Assembly (NCBI RefSeq): GCF_900108115.1
Contig: NZ_FTPU01000003.1
Location: 86,607 to 150,606, forward strand
Length of the DNA: 64,000 nucleotides
From: Epilithonimonas bovis DSM 19482
Lineage (GTDB): Bacteria > Bacteroidota > Bacteroidia > Flavobacteriales > Weeksellaceae
Direction: 5' to 3'
Shown: piece after piece, positions 24,546-34,200 of the stretch
Layout of the letters: each line of letters opens with the position of its first letter
Position numbering within the stretch: position 1 is the first letter of the stretch
Made by a program: the position numbers and the translations under genes
Notes under the pieces: generated by a model
What the model saw: only the letters and a program-made list of their open reading frames with translations
What the model was told of the DNA's origin: nothing
Database searches by the model: none

Positions 24546-24836
24546 ATGAAGATTACAATTCAGACAGCTGGTGTTACACCACACGATCCGTTAAAAGAAC
24601 GAATTGAAAAAAAAATAAATAAACTGGAGACATTTTATGATAAAATAGTAGAATCTGTAGTGTCACTAAAAGTAGAAAATACATCCGACAGGCAAAACAA
24701 AACTACTGAGCTAATTGTTAAAGTTCCGGGCGATGATTTGGTCGTAAAAAAGACAGGTGCCAGTTTTGAAGAAAGTTTGGATGATTGTGTGGAAACGGCT
24801 AAGAAACTGCTAATCAAGAAAAAAGAATTAGCTTAG
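24546..24836 (+). CDS. hpf: Ribosome hibernation-promoting factor (short HPF/RaiA)
   Basis: 96 residues, short form without the C-terminal dimerisation domain. MKITIQTAGVTPHDPLKERIEKKI and the FEESLDDCVETAKKLLIKKK helix match the family. It binds the small subunit in stationary phase and blocks the mRNA/tRNA channel. Fifty-five bases after xerC, no terminator between them, so likely cotranscribed. Confidence 0.9.
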   Translation: MKITIQTAGVTPHDPLKERIEKKINKLETFYDKIVESVVSLKVENTSDRQNKTTELIVKVPGDDLVVKKTGASFEESLDDCVETAKKLLIKKKELA

Positions 24837-24867
24837 AAAAAATATTTAAATTTTTTTAAAAAAATAT

Positions 24868-24898
24868 TTGTAGGTTTCAAAAAAGTGTCTCATATTTG
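24868..24898 (+). promoter_or_regulatory. tRNA cluster promoter
   Basis: TTG (24868-24870), a 20-base spacer, then CATATTTG (24891-24898), one mismatch to TAnnTTTG. About 58 bases before the first tRNA. Confidence 0.5.
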
Positions 24899-24956
24899 CA
24901 CTCGCAAAACGGAAGTAACCGCGGCGCAGAAAAGAAAGTTCTTTTGAAATCTATTT

Positions 24957-25030
24957 GCCTCCATAGCTCAGTTGGCCAGAGCACGTGATTTGTAATCTCG
25001 GGGTCGTGGGTTCGAATCCCTCTGGAGGCT
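24957..25030 (+). tRNA. tRNA-Thr (anticodon TGT)
   Basis: 74 bases. Acceptor GCCTCCA/TGGAGGC with discriminator T, anticodon loop TTTGTAA giving TGT, and T-loop GGTTCGAATCC. CCA is not encoded. First of four tRNAs before tuf. Confidence 0.95.
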
Positions 25031-25047
25031 CAATTATAAAAAATACT

Positions 25048-25128
25048 GGGGAGATACCAGAGCGGTCAAATGGGGCTGACTGTAACTCAGCTGCTTCGGC
25101 TACGTAGGTTCGAATCCTGCTCTCCCCA
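25048..25128 (+). tRNA. tRNA-Tyr (anticodon GTA)
   Basis: 81 bases. Acceptor GGGGAGA/TCTCCCC with discriminator A, anticodon GTA in GACTGTAACTC, and a long class II variable arm (GCTGCTTCGGCT) as expected for bacterial tRNA-Tyr. Confidence 0.95.
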
Positions 25129-25207
25129 CTTTTTATATTTATTTGCAAATTCAAAAAAATAATTTTAAGTTTGCACTCACGTTTACCAACCTTTTTGGAA
25201 ACAAAAT

Positions 25208-25280
25208 GCGGAAGTAGCTCAGTTGGTAGAGCGTCAGCCTTCCAAGCTGAATGTCGCGGGTTCGACCCCCGTCTTCCGCT
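25208..25280 (+). tRNA. tRNA-Gly (anticodon TCC)
   Basis: 73 bases. Acceptor GCGGAAG/CTTCCGC with discriminator T, anticodon TCC in CCTTCCAAG, and T-arm GGTTCGACC. Confidence 0.95.
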
Positions 25281-25282
25281 CA

Positions 25283-25317
25283 AGAATCACAAACCTTTCC
25301 GGAATGTGATTTTTTTT
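25283..25317 (+). terminator. Hairpin between tRNA-Gly and tRNA-Thr
   Basis: AATCACA...TGTGATT followed by nine T. Its place inside the tRNA cluster suggests partial termination or a processing signal, with the last tRNA starting four bases after the T run. Confidence 0.65.
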
Positions 25318-25320
25318 TAG

Positions 25321-25392
25321 GCCGACTTAGCTCAGCGGTAGAGTGCTTCCTTGGTAAGGAAGAGGTCACGGGTTCAAGTCCCGTAGTTGGCT
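25321..25392 (+). tRNA. tRNA-Thr (anticodon GGT)
   Basis: 72 bases. Acceptor GCCGACT/AGTTGGC with one G-T pair, anticodon stem CTTCC/GGAAG with loop TTGGTAA (GGT). Second Thr acceptor in the cluster, reading ACC/ACT. Confidence 0.95.
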
Positions 25393-25396
25393 CACG

Positions 25397-25426
25397 AAAA
25401 TCCTGAAGAGATTCAGGATTTTTTTT
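25397..25426 (+). terminator. End of tRNA cluster
   Basis: AATCCTGAA-GAGA-TTCAGGATT followed by a T run, directly after the last tRNA. tuf then has its own promoter. Confidence 0.9.
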
Positions 25427-25547
25427 GGAAATCATTTTCAATTAGATATAACAAAGATTTTTGTTTCCGGTCTGGTAGAAAATATTATGCTGCTGCGATT
25501 TTTTTTAAATTGAATATCATATTATTAAATTTTATTCAAAATAATTT

Positions 25548-25574
25548 TTGATATTTAAAAAATCATTATATTTG
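25548..25574 (+). promoter_or_regulatory. tuf promoter
   Basis: TTG (25548-25550), a 16-base spacer, TATATTTG (25567-25574), then GCAGACC. The same TTTGCAGACCG start-site context recurs at the rplK promoter. Confidence 0.65.
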
Positions 25575-25618
25575 CAGACCGAAAAAAACAATAGTTAAAT
25601 AAATTAAATATTAAAATC

Positions 25619-26806
25619 ATGGCAAAGGAAACGTTTAATCGTAACAAACCACACTTAAACATTGGTACTATTGGTCACGTTGACCATGGTAAAACTACCT
25701 TGACTGCTGCTATTACAAAAGTATTATCAGATAAAGGTTTAGCTGAAAAGAAAGACTTCTCTTCTATTGACTCTGCTCCAGAAGAAAAAGAAAGAGGTAT
25801 TACTATTAACACTGCTCACGTAGAATACGAAACAGAAAACAGACACTACGCTCACGTTGACTGTCCAGGTCACGCGGATTACGTAAAAAACATGGTAACT
25901 GGTGCTGCTCAGATGGATGGTGCTATCCTTGTAGTTGCTGCTACAGATGGTCCAATGCCTCAAACTAGAGAGCATATCCTACTTTGCCGTCAGGTAAACG
26001 TACCTAGAATCGTTGTTTTCATGAACAAAGTTGACATGGTTGACGATGCTGAGCTTCTTGAACTAGTTGAACTTGAAGTTAGAGATCTTCTTTCTTCTTA
26101 CGAATATGATGGTGATAACTCTCCAGTAATCCAAGGATCTGCTTTAGGTGGTCTTAACGGAGATGCTAAATGGGTTGAAAAAATCGACGAATTGATGGCT
26201 GCTGTTGACAGCTGGATCGAATTGCCGGTAAGAGATCAGGATAAACCATTCTTGATGCCAATCGAAGATGTATTCTCTATTACAGGTAGAGGTACTGTAG
26301 CAACTGGTAGAATCGAGTCTGGTGTTATCAACACTGGTGATCCAGTTGATATCGTAGGTATGGGTGATGAAAAATTGACTTCTACTATTACAGGGGTTGA
26401 GATGTTCAGAAAAATCCTAGACAGAGGTGAAGCTGGTGATAACGTTGGTCTATTGTTGAGAGGTATTGAAAAAACTGACATCAAGAGAGGTATGGTTATC
26501 GCTAAGAAAGATTCTGTTAAACCACACAAAAAATTCAAAGCTGAGGTTTATATCCTTTCTAAAGAAGAAGGTGGTCGTCACACACCATTCCATAACAAAT
26601 ACCGTCCTCAGTTCTACGTAAGAACAACTGACGTAACAGGTGAGATCTTCTTGCCAGAAGGTGTAGAAATGGTAATGCCTGGTGATAACTTGACAATTAC
26701 AGTAGAATTGTTGCAACCAATCGCTCTTAACGTAGGTCTTAGATTTGCGATCAGAGAAGGTGGTAGAACAGTTGGTGCTGGTCAGGTAACTGAAATCATA
26801 GACTAA
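25619..26806 (+). CDS. tuf: Elongation factor Tu
   Basis: 395 residues, full family length. G1 [10 protein letters not shown]3 [13 protein letters not shown]4 NKVDM and the effector region [13 protein letters not shown] are intact; domains 2 and 3 follow. It delivers aminoacyl-tRNA to the ribosome as the GTP complex. Codon use is strongly biased (GGT, GTA, AAA), as in highly expressed genes. Only one tuf copy is seen here. Flanked by tRNA genes on both sides, the usual Bacteroidota order. Confidence 0.98.
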   Translation: MAKETFNRNKPHLNIGTIGHVDHGKTTLTAAITKVLSDKGLAEKKDFSSIDSAPEEKERGITINTAHVEYETENRHYAHVDCPGHADYVKNMVTGAAQMDGAILVVAATDGPMPQTREHILLCRQVNVPRIVVFMNKVDMVDDAELLELVELEVRDLLSSYEYDGDNSPVIQGSALGGLNGDAKWVEKIDELMAAVDSWIELPVRDQDKPFLMPIEDVFSITGRGTVATGRIESGVINTGDPVDIVGMGDEKLTSTITGVEMFRKILDRGEAGDNVGLLLRGIEKTDIKRGMVIAKKDSVKPHKKFKAEVYILSKEEGGRHTPFHNKYRPQFYVRTTDVTGEIFLPEGVEMVMPGDNLTITVELLQPIALNVGLRFAIREGGRTVGAGQVTEIID

Positions 26807-26820
26807 TTCTATAGTAAATA

Positions 26821-26854
26821 AAAAAGTTCCGTAAGGAGACTTGCGGAACTTTTT
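26821..26854 (+). terminator. tuf terminator
   Basis: AAAAAGTTCCG (26821-26831) pairs perfectly with CGGAACTTTTT (26844-26854). It ends five bases before tRNA-Trp, so it may be partial, with tRNA-Trp and secE expressed by read-through. Confidence 0.8.
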
Positions 26855-26859
26855 AATCT

Positions 26860-26930
26860 ACGGGCATCGTCCAATGGTAGGATACCGGTCTCCAAAACCG
26901 TTGATCAGGGTTCGAATCCTTGTGCCCGTG
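26860..26930 (+). tRNA. tRNA-Trp (anticodon CCA)
   Basis: 71 bases. Acceptor ACGGGCA/TGCCCGT with discriminator G, anticodon CCA in TCTCCAAAA, and T-arm GGTTCGAATCC. It is followed 12 bases later by secE, a conserved order. Confidence 0.95.
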
Positions 26931-26942
26931 CAAAATTAAAAT

Positions 26943-27149
26943 ATGAGCTCATTAATTAATTTCTTAAAAGGTTCTTATACAGAGTTTAAAGATAAGGTAG
27001 AGTGGCCAAAATGGCCAGATCTGCAATCTTCTACTATTGTTGTGGCTGTTGCTACTGTGATACTTTCTTTGTTTACATTTGGCGTAGATTCTTTATTCAG
27101 TGTAACCATTAAGAATTTTATTGCGACTTTTATTAATCTGTTTAATTAA
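26943..27149 (+). CDS. secE: Preprotein translocase subunit SecE
   Basis: 68 residues, the short form. An amphipathic N-terminal helix with the conserved KVEWPKWPDLQSSTIVV is followed by one transmembrane helix (about residues 28-50). SecE clamps the SecY channel halves. Eighteen bases before nusG. Confidence 0.95.
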   Translation: MSSLINFLKGSYTEFKDKVEWPKWPDLQSSTIVVAVATVILSLFTFGVDSLFSVTIKNFIATFINLFN

Positions 27150-27167
27150 CCAAAAATTACTTTCCTC

Positions 27168-27710
27168 ATGAGCGAATCGAAATGGTATGTGCTGAAAGCT
27201 ATTAGCGGACAGGAAAACAAAGTGAAAAACTACATCGAGAACGAAATCCAGAGATTAGGGATGGAGTCGTACGTAACTCAGGTAGTTATTCCTATGGAAA
27301 AGGTCATTCAGATTAGGAATGGGAAAAAAGTACCGAAAGAAAAACCTTATTATCCAGGTTATCTAATGGTAGAGGCAGATCTTGTAGGTGAGGTACCTCA
27401 CGTTATCAAAAATATACCAGGTGTAATTTCTTTCTTGAGTCTTACAAAAGGTGGAGAGCCTGTTCCAATGAGAAAATCTGAGGTTAACAGGATGCTTGGC
27501 AGAATGGATGAACTATCCGAATTTGCTACGGATATTGAAATTCCTTTCGTTGTTGGGGAGAACGTAAAAGTAATAGACGGGCCTTTCAACGGATTCAACG
27601 GTACTGTCGAGAAAATTCTTGAAGATAAAAAGAAAATCGAAGTTTCTGTTTTGATTTTTGGTAGAAAAACTCCGATGGAATTAAGCTTTATGCAGGTAGA
27701 AAAGGTTTAA
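27168..27710 (+). CDS. nusG: Transcription termination/antitermination protein NusG
   Basis: 180 residues. NGN domain (KWYVLKAISGQENKVKNYIE, then KPYYPGYLMVEADL) and a C-terminal KOW domain (VIDGPFNGFNGTVEKI). It binds RNA polymerase and couples it to the ribosome or Rho. Normally followed directly by rplK; here 485 bases with a terminator, a gene remnant and a new promoter intervene. Confidence 0.96.
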   Translation: MSESKWYVLKAISGQENKVKNYIENEIQRLGMESYVTQVVIPMEKVIQIRNGKKVPKEKPYYPGYLMVEADLVGEVPHVIKNIPGVISFLSLTKGGEPVPMRKSEVNRMLGRMDELSEFATDIEIPFVVGENVKVIDGPFNGFNGTVEKILEDKKKIEVSVLIFGRKTPMELSFMQVEKV

Positions 27711-27731
27711 AATCTTTTTTTTATAATATAC

Positions 27732-27764
27732 AAAGACCTAAAAATAATTTTAGGTCTTTTTTAT
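27732..27764. terminator. nusG terminator
   Basis: AAAGACCTAAAA-ATAA-TTTTAGGTCTTT, a perfect twelve-pair stem with T runs. The A-rich left side would also end transcription from the minus-strand remnant. Confidence 0.88.
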
Positions 27765-27979
27765 TTTGTCAGCTCATTATAGAATTCGGTGGGCGTCTTA
27801 CCAATGTACTTTTTAAAAGCCCTGTTAAAATAAGATATATTATTATAGCCTGTGCTGTAACAGCTTTCTGAGATACTTTTCCCTTTTAAGATCAGTTGGC
27901 AGACAAACGTACCACCAATGGCTGACATGGCGACGGAGTTTATATTATTTCCTGTTATGGGAAAATGGCAACTATTAAG
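27761..27979 (-). pseudogene. AraC-family regulator remnant (C-terminal helix-turn-helix)
   Basis: Minus-strand frame open from a stop at 27980-27982 to the TAA at 27761. The last 50 residues read CQLILKGKSISESCYSTGYN, then NISYFNRAFKKYIGKTPTEF, then YNELTK. This is the second helix-turn-helix and the recognition motif typical of AraC/XylS proteins. The first helix-turn-helix and the sensor domain are missing, and the residues before CQLI do not resemble an AraC protein. There is no plausible complete start. Reads as a decayed fragment of a gene once placed between nusG and rplK. Confidence 0.75.
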
Positions 27980-27997
27980 TCAAATTTATTTTTTTTG

Positions 27998-28028
27998 AGT
28001 GATTGTATCATCTTATGATACAATCACT
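27998..28028. terminator. Strong 14-pair hairpin
   Basis: AGTGATTGTATCAT-CTT-ATGATACAATCACT, perfect, with a T-rich stretch on both sides. Likely a bidirectional terminator that isolates the remnant from the rplK promoter. Confidence 0.7.
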
Positions 28029-28068
28029 TATTTTTTATAAGGATGAAGAAAAATTCTTCGAAATCGAT

Positions 28069-28098
28069 TTGCAGATTCAAAAATTATTTATACTTTTG
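28069..28098 (+). promoter_or_regulatory. rplK operon promoter
   Basis: TTG (28069-28071), a 19-base spacer, TACTTTTG (28091-28098), followed by CAGACCG as at tuf. Good consensus match. Leader of about 90 bases. Confidence 0.75.
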
Positions 28099-28108
28099 CA
28101 GACCGAAA

Positions 28109-28143
28109 AGTGGGTTTTCTAATGTGAGAATGGGTAACCCACT
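28109..28143 (+). promoter_or_regulatory. Structured rplK leader, possible L1 target
   Basis: Outer stem AGTGGGTT (28109-28116)/AACCCACT (28136-28143), inner stem TTCT/AGAA with loop AATGTG, and an asymmetric TGGGT bulge on the 3' side. L1 feedback control of the L11-L1 operon through a leader hairpin with an asymmetric internal loop is well known in other bacteria. Assignment here is inference from position and shape. Confidence 0.4.
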
Positions 28144-28195
28144 GAATAATAAATGCTTCCAAATTCATTGATTATTCAAATTTAAAAAACAAAAA

Positions 28196-28639
28196 ATGGC
28201 TAAAAAAGTCTTTAAAATGGTAAAACTTCAGGTGAAAGGTGGCGCTGCCAACCCTTCTCCACCAGTAGGTCCAGCTTTGGGTTCTGCAGGTGTGAACATC
28301 ATGGAGTTTTGTAAACAATTTAATGGTAGAACTCAGGATAAGCCTGGTCAGGTTTTGCCAGTAGTAATTACGGTATACGAAGATAAGTCTTTCGAGTTCG
28401 TAATCAAAACACCTCCGGCTGCTATCCAATTGATGGATGCTGCTAAAATCAAAGGTGGATCAGGAGAGCCAAACAGAAACAAAGTAGGATCTGTATCTTG
28501 GGCTCAGGTGCAAAAAATTGCAGAAGATAAAATGGGAGACCTTAACTGTTTTACATTGGATTCTGCTCTTTCTATGGTTGCAGGAACTGCCAGATCTATG
28601 GGATTGAAAGTAACAGGAACTAAACCAACTAACGCTTAA
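28196..28639 (+). CDS. rplK: 50S ribosomal protein L11
   Basis: 147 residues. The N-terminal proline-rich [20 protein letters not shown] loop (thiostrepton/stringent-factor region) and the rRNA-binding domain ending [13 protein letters not shown] are intact. Part of the stalk base. First gene of rplK-rplA-rplJ-rplL, 11 bases before rplA. Confidence 0.97.
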   Translation: MAKKVFKMVKLQVKGGAANPSPPVGPALGSAGVNIMEFCKQFNGRTQDKPGQVLPVVITVYEDKSFEFVIKTPPAAIQLMDAAKIKGGSGEPNRNKVGSVSWAQVQKIAEDKMGDLNCFTLDSALSMVAGTARSMGLKVTGTKPTNA

Positions 28640-28650
28640 AACTTAGAGAA

Positions 28651-29343
28651 ATGGCAAAATTAACAAAGAAGCAAAAAGAAGCGTTCAGCAAAGTAGAAAA
28701 AAATAAAATTTACAATCTTGACGAAGCGTCTGCTTTGGTAAAAGAAGTAAATACTACAAAATTTGATGCGTCTGTAGATATCGCTGTTAGATTGGGTGTA
28801 GATCCAAGAAAAGCAAACCAAATGGTAAGAGGTGTTGTATCTCTTCCTCATGGTACTGGTAAAGATGTGAAAGTTTTGGCATTGGTTACACCGGATAAAG
28901 AAGCTGAGGCTAAAGAAGCTGGTGCTGACTATGTAGGTCTTGACGAATATTTACAAAAAATAAAAGAAGGCTGGACAGATGTTGACGTTATCGTTACAAT
29001 GCCGGCTGTAATGGGTAAACTAGGACCATTGGGTAGAATTTTAGGACCAAGAGGTCTTATGCCTAACCCAAAATCAGGAACTGTTACTATGGAAATTGGT
29101 AAAGCTGTTGCTGAGGTTAAGTCTGGTAAAATCGATTTCAAAGTAGATAAATACGGTATTGTACATGCTGGTATTGGTAAAGTATCTTTTGATGCTGCTA
29201 AACTTAAAGAAAATGCTCAGGAATTGATCCAGACATTGCTTAAGCTGAAACCAACTGCTGCAAAAGGTGTTTATGTAAAAAGTATCTACTTGTCTTCTAC
29301 AATGAGCCCGGGTATTGCAATTGATACAAAATCTGTTAACTAA
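28651..29343 (+). CDS. rplA: 50S ribosomal protein L1
   Basis: 230 residues. The conserved [20 protein letters not shown] loop and the closing [13 protein letters not shown] are present. L1 forms the mobile stalk at the E site and usually represses its own operon by binding the leader; see the hairpin at 28109-28143. Confidence 0.97.
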   Translation: MAKLTKKQKEAFSKVEKNKIYNLDEASALVKEVNTTKFDASVDIAVRLGVDPRKANQMVRGVVSLPHGTGKDVKVLALVTPDKEAEAKEAGADYVGLDEYLQKIKEGWTDVDVIVTMPAVMGKLGPLGRILGPRGLMPNPKSGTVTMEIGKAVAEVKSGKIDFKVDKYGIVHAGIGKVSFDAAKLKENAQELIQTLLKLKPTAAKGVYVKSIYLSSTMSPGIAIDTKSVN

Positions 29344-29360
29344 TTATAAATCCTAAGACA

Positions 29361-29951
29361 ATGACAAAAGACCAAAAAGTTGTAGCAATACAAGAGATCA
29401 AAGATTTGCTTCAGGGTGCAAAAGTAGTTTACGTAGCAGATCTAGATGGTTTGAACGCTGCAAAATCTTCTGACTTCAGAAGACAGGCTTTCAAAAATAA
29501 TATCAAAGTAAAAGTGGTAAAAAATACACTTTTGCAAAAAGCAATGGAGCAAATTGACGGTGTTGACTTCTCTGAGATGTTCGAGACTTTCAAAGGTAAC
29601 TCTGCTGTTCTTATTTCAGAAACAGCTAATGCTCCGGCAAAATTAATCAAAGACTTCAGAAAGAAAGAAGAAAAGCCAGCGCTTAAGTCTGCCTTTGTTC
29701 AGGAAACTTTCTATGTTGGTGACAATAATCTTGAGACTTTGGCTAACATCAAGTCTAGAGAAGAAATGATCGGTGAAATCATCGGATTGCTTCAGTCTCC
29801 AATCCAAAGAGTTGTTTCTGCTCTTCAAAACAAATCTGAAGCTTCTGGAGAAGCGGCGACTGAAGAAGTTGCAACTCCTGCTGAAGAAGAAACTCCAGCT
29901 ACTGAAACTCCAGAAGCTGCTGCAGAAGGAGAAGCTCCAGCTGCTGAATAA
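29361..29951 (+). CDS. rplJ: 50S ribosomal protein L10 with acidic tail
   Basis: 196 residues. Residues 1 to about 160 are normal L10 (AKVVYVADLDGLNAAKSSDFR; KVVKNTLLQKAME), including the C-terminal helix that binds L7/L12 dimers. The final 35 residues or so are an Ala/Glu/Thr/Pro-rich acidic tail (EEVATPAEEETPATETPEAA) beyond the usual family end near residue 165. Such tails occur in some Bacteroidota; the role is unknown. Confidence 0.95.
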   Translation: MTKDQKVVAIQEIKDLLQGAKVVYVADLDGLNAAKSSDFRRQAFKNNIKVKVVKNTLLQKAMEQIDGVDFSEMFETFKGNSAVLISETANAPAKLIKDFRKKEEKPALKSAFVQETFYVGDNNLETLANIKSREEMIGEIIGLLQSPIQRVVSALQNKSEASGEAATEEVATPAEEETPATETPEAAAEGEAPAAE

Positions 29952-29999
29952 TTACACTCAAAAAAATAGATAAATAATCAACAAAAAAACATTACAACA

Positions 30000-30368
30000 A
30001 TGTCAGATTTAAAAAATTTAGCTGAAACGCTAGTAAACTTAACAGTAAAAGACGTAAACGAATTAGCTGCTATCCTTAAGGATGAGTACGGAATTGAGCC
30101 AGCTGCTGCTGCAGTAGTAGTTGCTGCAGGTGGTGCAGGTGAAGCTGCTGAAGAAAAGACTGAATTCGACGTAATTCTTAAGTCTGCAGGTGCTTCTAAA
30201 TTGGCTATCGTTAAATTGGTAAAAGATTTAACTGGTGCTGGTCTTAAGGAAGCTAAAGACATCGTAGATGGTGCTCCTGCTCCAATCAAGCAAGGTGTAT
30301 CTAAAGATGAAGCAGAAGCGCTTAAAAAGCAACTTGAAGAAGCTGGTGCTGAAGTAGAATTGAAGTAA
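30000..30368 (+). CDS. rplL: 50S ribosomal protein L7/L12
   Basis: 122 residues. N-terminal dimerisation domain, Ala/Gly-rich hinge ([19 protein letters not shown]) and C-terminal factor-binding domain ([33 protein letters not shown]). It recruits elongation factors to the ribosome. A strong terminator 22 bases downstream ends the operon, so rpoBC are not read from it. Confidence 0.97.
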   Translation: MSDLKNLAETLVNLTVKDVNELAAILKDEYGIEPAAAAVVVAAGGAGEAAEEKTEFDVILKSAGASKLAIVKLVKDLTGAGLKEAKDIVDGAPAPIKQGVSKDEAEALKKQLEEAGAEVELK

Positions 30369-30390
30369 TCATTACTCAATAATATAATAG

Positions 30391-30423
30391 AAGCGACAGG
30401 TTTACACCTAGTCGCTTTTTTTT
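30391..30423 (+). terminator. rplL operon terminator
   Basis: AAGCGAC...GTCGCTT with an AGG/CCT inner pairing, followed by eight or more T. It separates the ribosomal protein operon from the secreted-protein genes. Confidence 0.9.
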
Positions 30424-30442
30424 ATGTTAAGTTTTGTTATTG

Positions 30443-30474
30443 TTGATAATAAGCCTATATTTTTATTACCTTTG
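30443..30474 (+). promoter_or_regulatory. Promoter of the secreted-protein cluster
   Basis: TTG (30443-30445), a 21-base spacer, TACCTTTG (30467-30474). Four bases later comes the GTG start at 30479, so the mRNA may be leaderless. Confidence 0.6.
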
Positions 30475-30478
30475 CAAA

Positions 30479-31144
30479 GTGAAAAAAAGTTTATTGCCTA
30501 CCTCGGTGCAAGCAAGAGATTATGCCAATTTAAATTTTAAATTGTGGCAGTTTTCTCTTTTATTCTTCTTTTTTTCATTAGGCTCTCTTTCTGTTTCGGC
30601 TCAAGAAATAAGCCATAATGAGTCTGCTCCTGCAGGAATTGTAGTGGTTGGAGACGCGGTCATCTATTCCAAAGATGAATCCTTCAACCAGCAGATATCT
30701 AAAAGCAAAAGCATACAGCAATACTCAAAAGTCGTTAAGCTTAACGACGATGAGATCAAACTTATTGCTAAAAATTCTACAACCGAATCTCCTGCAAAGC
30801 AAAGCTCGGAAGAACTTCATCCGAAAAAGAAACTGTTGGTTTCTAAAGAAGAAAAAATGGCGAAATCACTACCTGATTTGCCAAAAAAAGAAATCACTTT
30901 GAAGATTTCTAATGGTCTTGATGGTAGTCGCTTCTTAACAGGAAAGAGATCTGGAGATATTTCTTTTATTTCACCAAATAACGATTATCAATATTTTAAA
31001 TGCATTGTTCTTTCTAATGAGCAGTCCAAAACCGTTTCATTAGATTTTCTTTATTCGGCGGATTATTTTTATACTCATAGTAATTACAACTTAAAAGCCA
31101 ATCCAGTTGGCTATTCTGTAAGGCCACCACCGGATTTAATTTAA
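30479..31144 (+). CDS. Secreted hypothetical protein
   Basis: 221 residues. A long N-terminal segment with a hydrophobic core (LLFFFFSLGSLSVSAQ, residues about 28-43) looks like a signal peptide with an extended n-region. The mature part is hydrophilic, with a Lys/Glu-rich middle (PKKKLLVSKEEKMAK) and a C terminus of short strands ending PVGYSVRPPPDLI. I recognise no family. GTG 30479 is preferred because the promoter box ends at 30474; the frame is open further upstream to 30434, but that part lies in the promoter. First gene of the cluster, 79 bases before the large surface protein. Confidence 0.7.
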   Translation: MKKSLLPTSVQARDYANLNFKLWQFSLLFFFFSLGSLSVSAQEISHNESAPAGIVVVGDAVIYSKDESFNQQISKSKSIQQYSKVVKLNDDEIKLIAKNSTTESPAKQSSEELHPKKKLLVSKEEKMAKSLPDLPKKEITLKISNGLDGSRFLTGKRSGDISFISPNNDYQYFKCIVLSNEQSKTVSLDFLYSADYFYTHSNYNLKANPVGYSVRPPPDLI

Positions 31145-31223
31145 TCATAAGTTTTTTTACTAGACATTTTCTTTGGGAATAATTTTCCAAGGCAAATTAT
31201 ATATTTATTAATAATAATCTTTT

Positions 31224-34200
31224 ATGAAAAAATTAAATCTATTTTATATATTAGTATTTCTACTTATGACTAGTGGAATGCTATTTTCTCAAGCCGCCGC
31301 AGACAGACTTTATTTATCATTGGCGTCAACCGGACGAATTTATGATATAACATCATTAGCCGGAGGAGCTTTACCTACACCGGTTGTAACAACTCCAACA
31401 ATACCAGGAGGAACCAATGCTAATGCAAGTAATCTTGCTGTGGGTTATGATGCGCCAGGTGGTAATCCTTCAACTATAGTTTTTATTGAATCTAATAATA
31501 CAGCAGGTGCTGCTCTTTATAAAAATGCAACAGCTATTGCAGGAGCCACAGCACCTGTTGCAGTTGGAGGTATCGCAACCAATAACGTTCCTGGTCCATA
31601 TTTTGGGAATGTATATGGTTTTGCGACAAATACAAAGTCAATTTATCCTATCTACCCATCCGGAACTGCTATACCTATTACCAGTACAGATACTGACTGG
31701 AATAATGGAACTACGTTTGGAACCGATACATTCTTTGATTATCAGAATAATATTTACATGTTTGTGAATTGTGGTACGGCAAGATATCTTTTCAAAATTT
31801 CTATTGCTACGGGAGTTGCTGAAAAGGCAATCTCGGCTCCTATCTCAGGTAGTGCGAGTTTTGCAAATTTACCTACATCAAGAGGGATTCAGGGGATGGC
31901 TTATTTACAAGGTTATGTATATATTGCAACTGTTACCGCTAGTAATACTGTTGAAGTTCGTAGGATTAATATCTACGATGGAACATCTATATTATCTGCA
32001 ACATATACAGGAGGTAATCATCAAAATTTAGATTTAGCAACCGTTCCATATTATGTTCCTTTTCAGTTTACTTGTGGTGGAATAACACAATCTTCTAGCG
32101 TGCCATTTGTTAGAAATGTAGCAAGTAATGGACAAAAATTTCTAAATATCCCTATTAGTAATGTTTATGCGGATGGTAATTATACTATTAATATTATAGG
32201 AGCTAATTTTAATAGTTCATCAGTAGTTAATATTACTACAAGTACTACCTCAATACAGGTTCCTTTAGTTTATGATGGAGGTGGAGCTGCTGGTGTAAGA
32301 ACGCTTCAGGTTAATTTAAATGGTAGTTCAACTGCATGTAATGTCAATGTATTAGTTGATGAGGATACAGATGGTGACGGTATTGGTAACTCAGAAGATT
32401 TGGATGATGATAATGATGGGATTTTGGATACTGTAGAAGATGTTTGTACAACAGAAGGTACGCCGGTTTTAACCGAAACTTTTGGAACGGGCTCTAGAAC
32501 GAGTGATTCTTATGTGCTAAACCATACATACACGGCTACAGGAACTATTAATGATGGTTTTTATGCAGTTACTAATTCTACTGATGAAACCAACACTTGG
32601 AATAAAACAGATCTTACGGGTAATTTAGATGCTGGAAATCCAAACATCGCAGCAGGTTCTACAACAGGCCGTTATCTTATGATTAATGTAGGTCCTAATT
32701 TATTAAATCAAGCTATTTATAGACGAACACTAGCTGTTACTAATGGAACTAGATACCGATTTAGAATTGATATGGCGGGTCTGGCCAACGGTACCGCAGA
32801 TATCCCCAATCTTCAGCTTGCCATAAAAGATACGAATGGTAATCTTCTTGCTTCTGCAAATTCTGATCAAATCGGAATGGCTAATGATGATGTGTGGAGA
32901 AGGTTGGCTCTTAACTTTGTTGCTTCAACAACTAGTGTTGTTTTGGAAATTGTGAATCTTCAGCCTAGCGGAACAAATGGTAATGATATTGGAATAGATA
33001 ATATTGTTTTGGTGCCAGTTAGTATTTGTGATACAGATGGTGATGGTATTCCTAACTCCCTGGATTTTGATTCTGATAATGATGGTTGTTTTGATGCTAT
33101 TGAAGGTAGTGAGAATGTGCTACCAGGTCAACTGAATGCTAATGGAAGTATCAATATAGCAACAACTGGCGGTGTTGGATCTACTCCGGGAGTCAATTAT
33201 GGTGTTCCTAATCTTGTAAATGCAGGAGGAGCTGCAGATACAGGTAGTAATGTTGGACAAGGAATTGGAGATTCTCAAAGTAGTTTATTAAATACTCAGT
33301 GTCTGGATACGGACGCTGATGGCTTACCTGATAATATTGATCTTGACGATGATAATGATGGGATTTTGGATTGTGATGAAAAAGGATTTGCGCCAAATTC
33401 TTCGTTTAGTACTATTTTTAAATTTAACGGAAGTACTTCTCAAATCAGTTCAAATGAATTAAGATTAACTCCAGATGCAGGTACTCAAAGCGGTAATGCT
33501 TGGAGTTATGGTAAAGTAGATTTTGCGAAAAGTTTCACAATTTCTTATAGTGCGTATTTTGGGACAAAAGATGCAGCTGGTGCAGATGGTATTGCAACTG
33601 TATTTCATAATTCTCCATTAGGAGTTAATGCTACAGGAATTGTAGGTATGGGAATCGGAGCACAAGGAATTGCCAATGGTATTGTATTAGAGATTGACAC
33701 TTTTGATAACGGTACAGGGGTTGGCGATATCGGTAATGACCACGGTCAGATTTGGGTAGCTAACAATCAGAGTGGTGCTGGTTTGTTAACCACTGCTAAG
33801 GATCTAGGAAATGTTGAAGATGGTGCCTATCATAATATTGTTGTGAATTGGAACTTTGCTACTAAAACTTTATCATTTACTTTAGATGGTATTAATGCGG
33901 GTGCATACACTTTTCCGGCAGGAACTCCAATTACGAGCTATTTTGGAGGTGTAAGCAAGGTTTATTTTGGATATACAGCGTCTACAGGAGCTTTTAGTAA
34001 TGATCAAAGAATTAGATTTAATAGTTTTTGTTCAGATTTGCCAATTGAACTTGATACAGATAATGATGGAGTCCCTAACCATTTGGACGTTGATTCTGAT
34101 AATGATGGTTGTGCAGATGCTTTAGAAGGGTCAGAATTTGTTAGAAGAACTCATATTCATTCTTTATCTCTTGCTACTACAGATACAAATTATCCTTACC

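Noticed and set aside
24951..25283. Minus-strand open frame across the tRNA genes
   Set aside because: It runs through three clear tRNAs; known artefact that often gets annotated as a hypothetical protein.
29344..29360. L10 leader regulatory element
   Set aside because: Only 17 bases separate rplA and rplJ.
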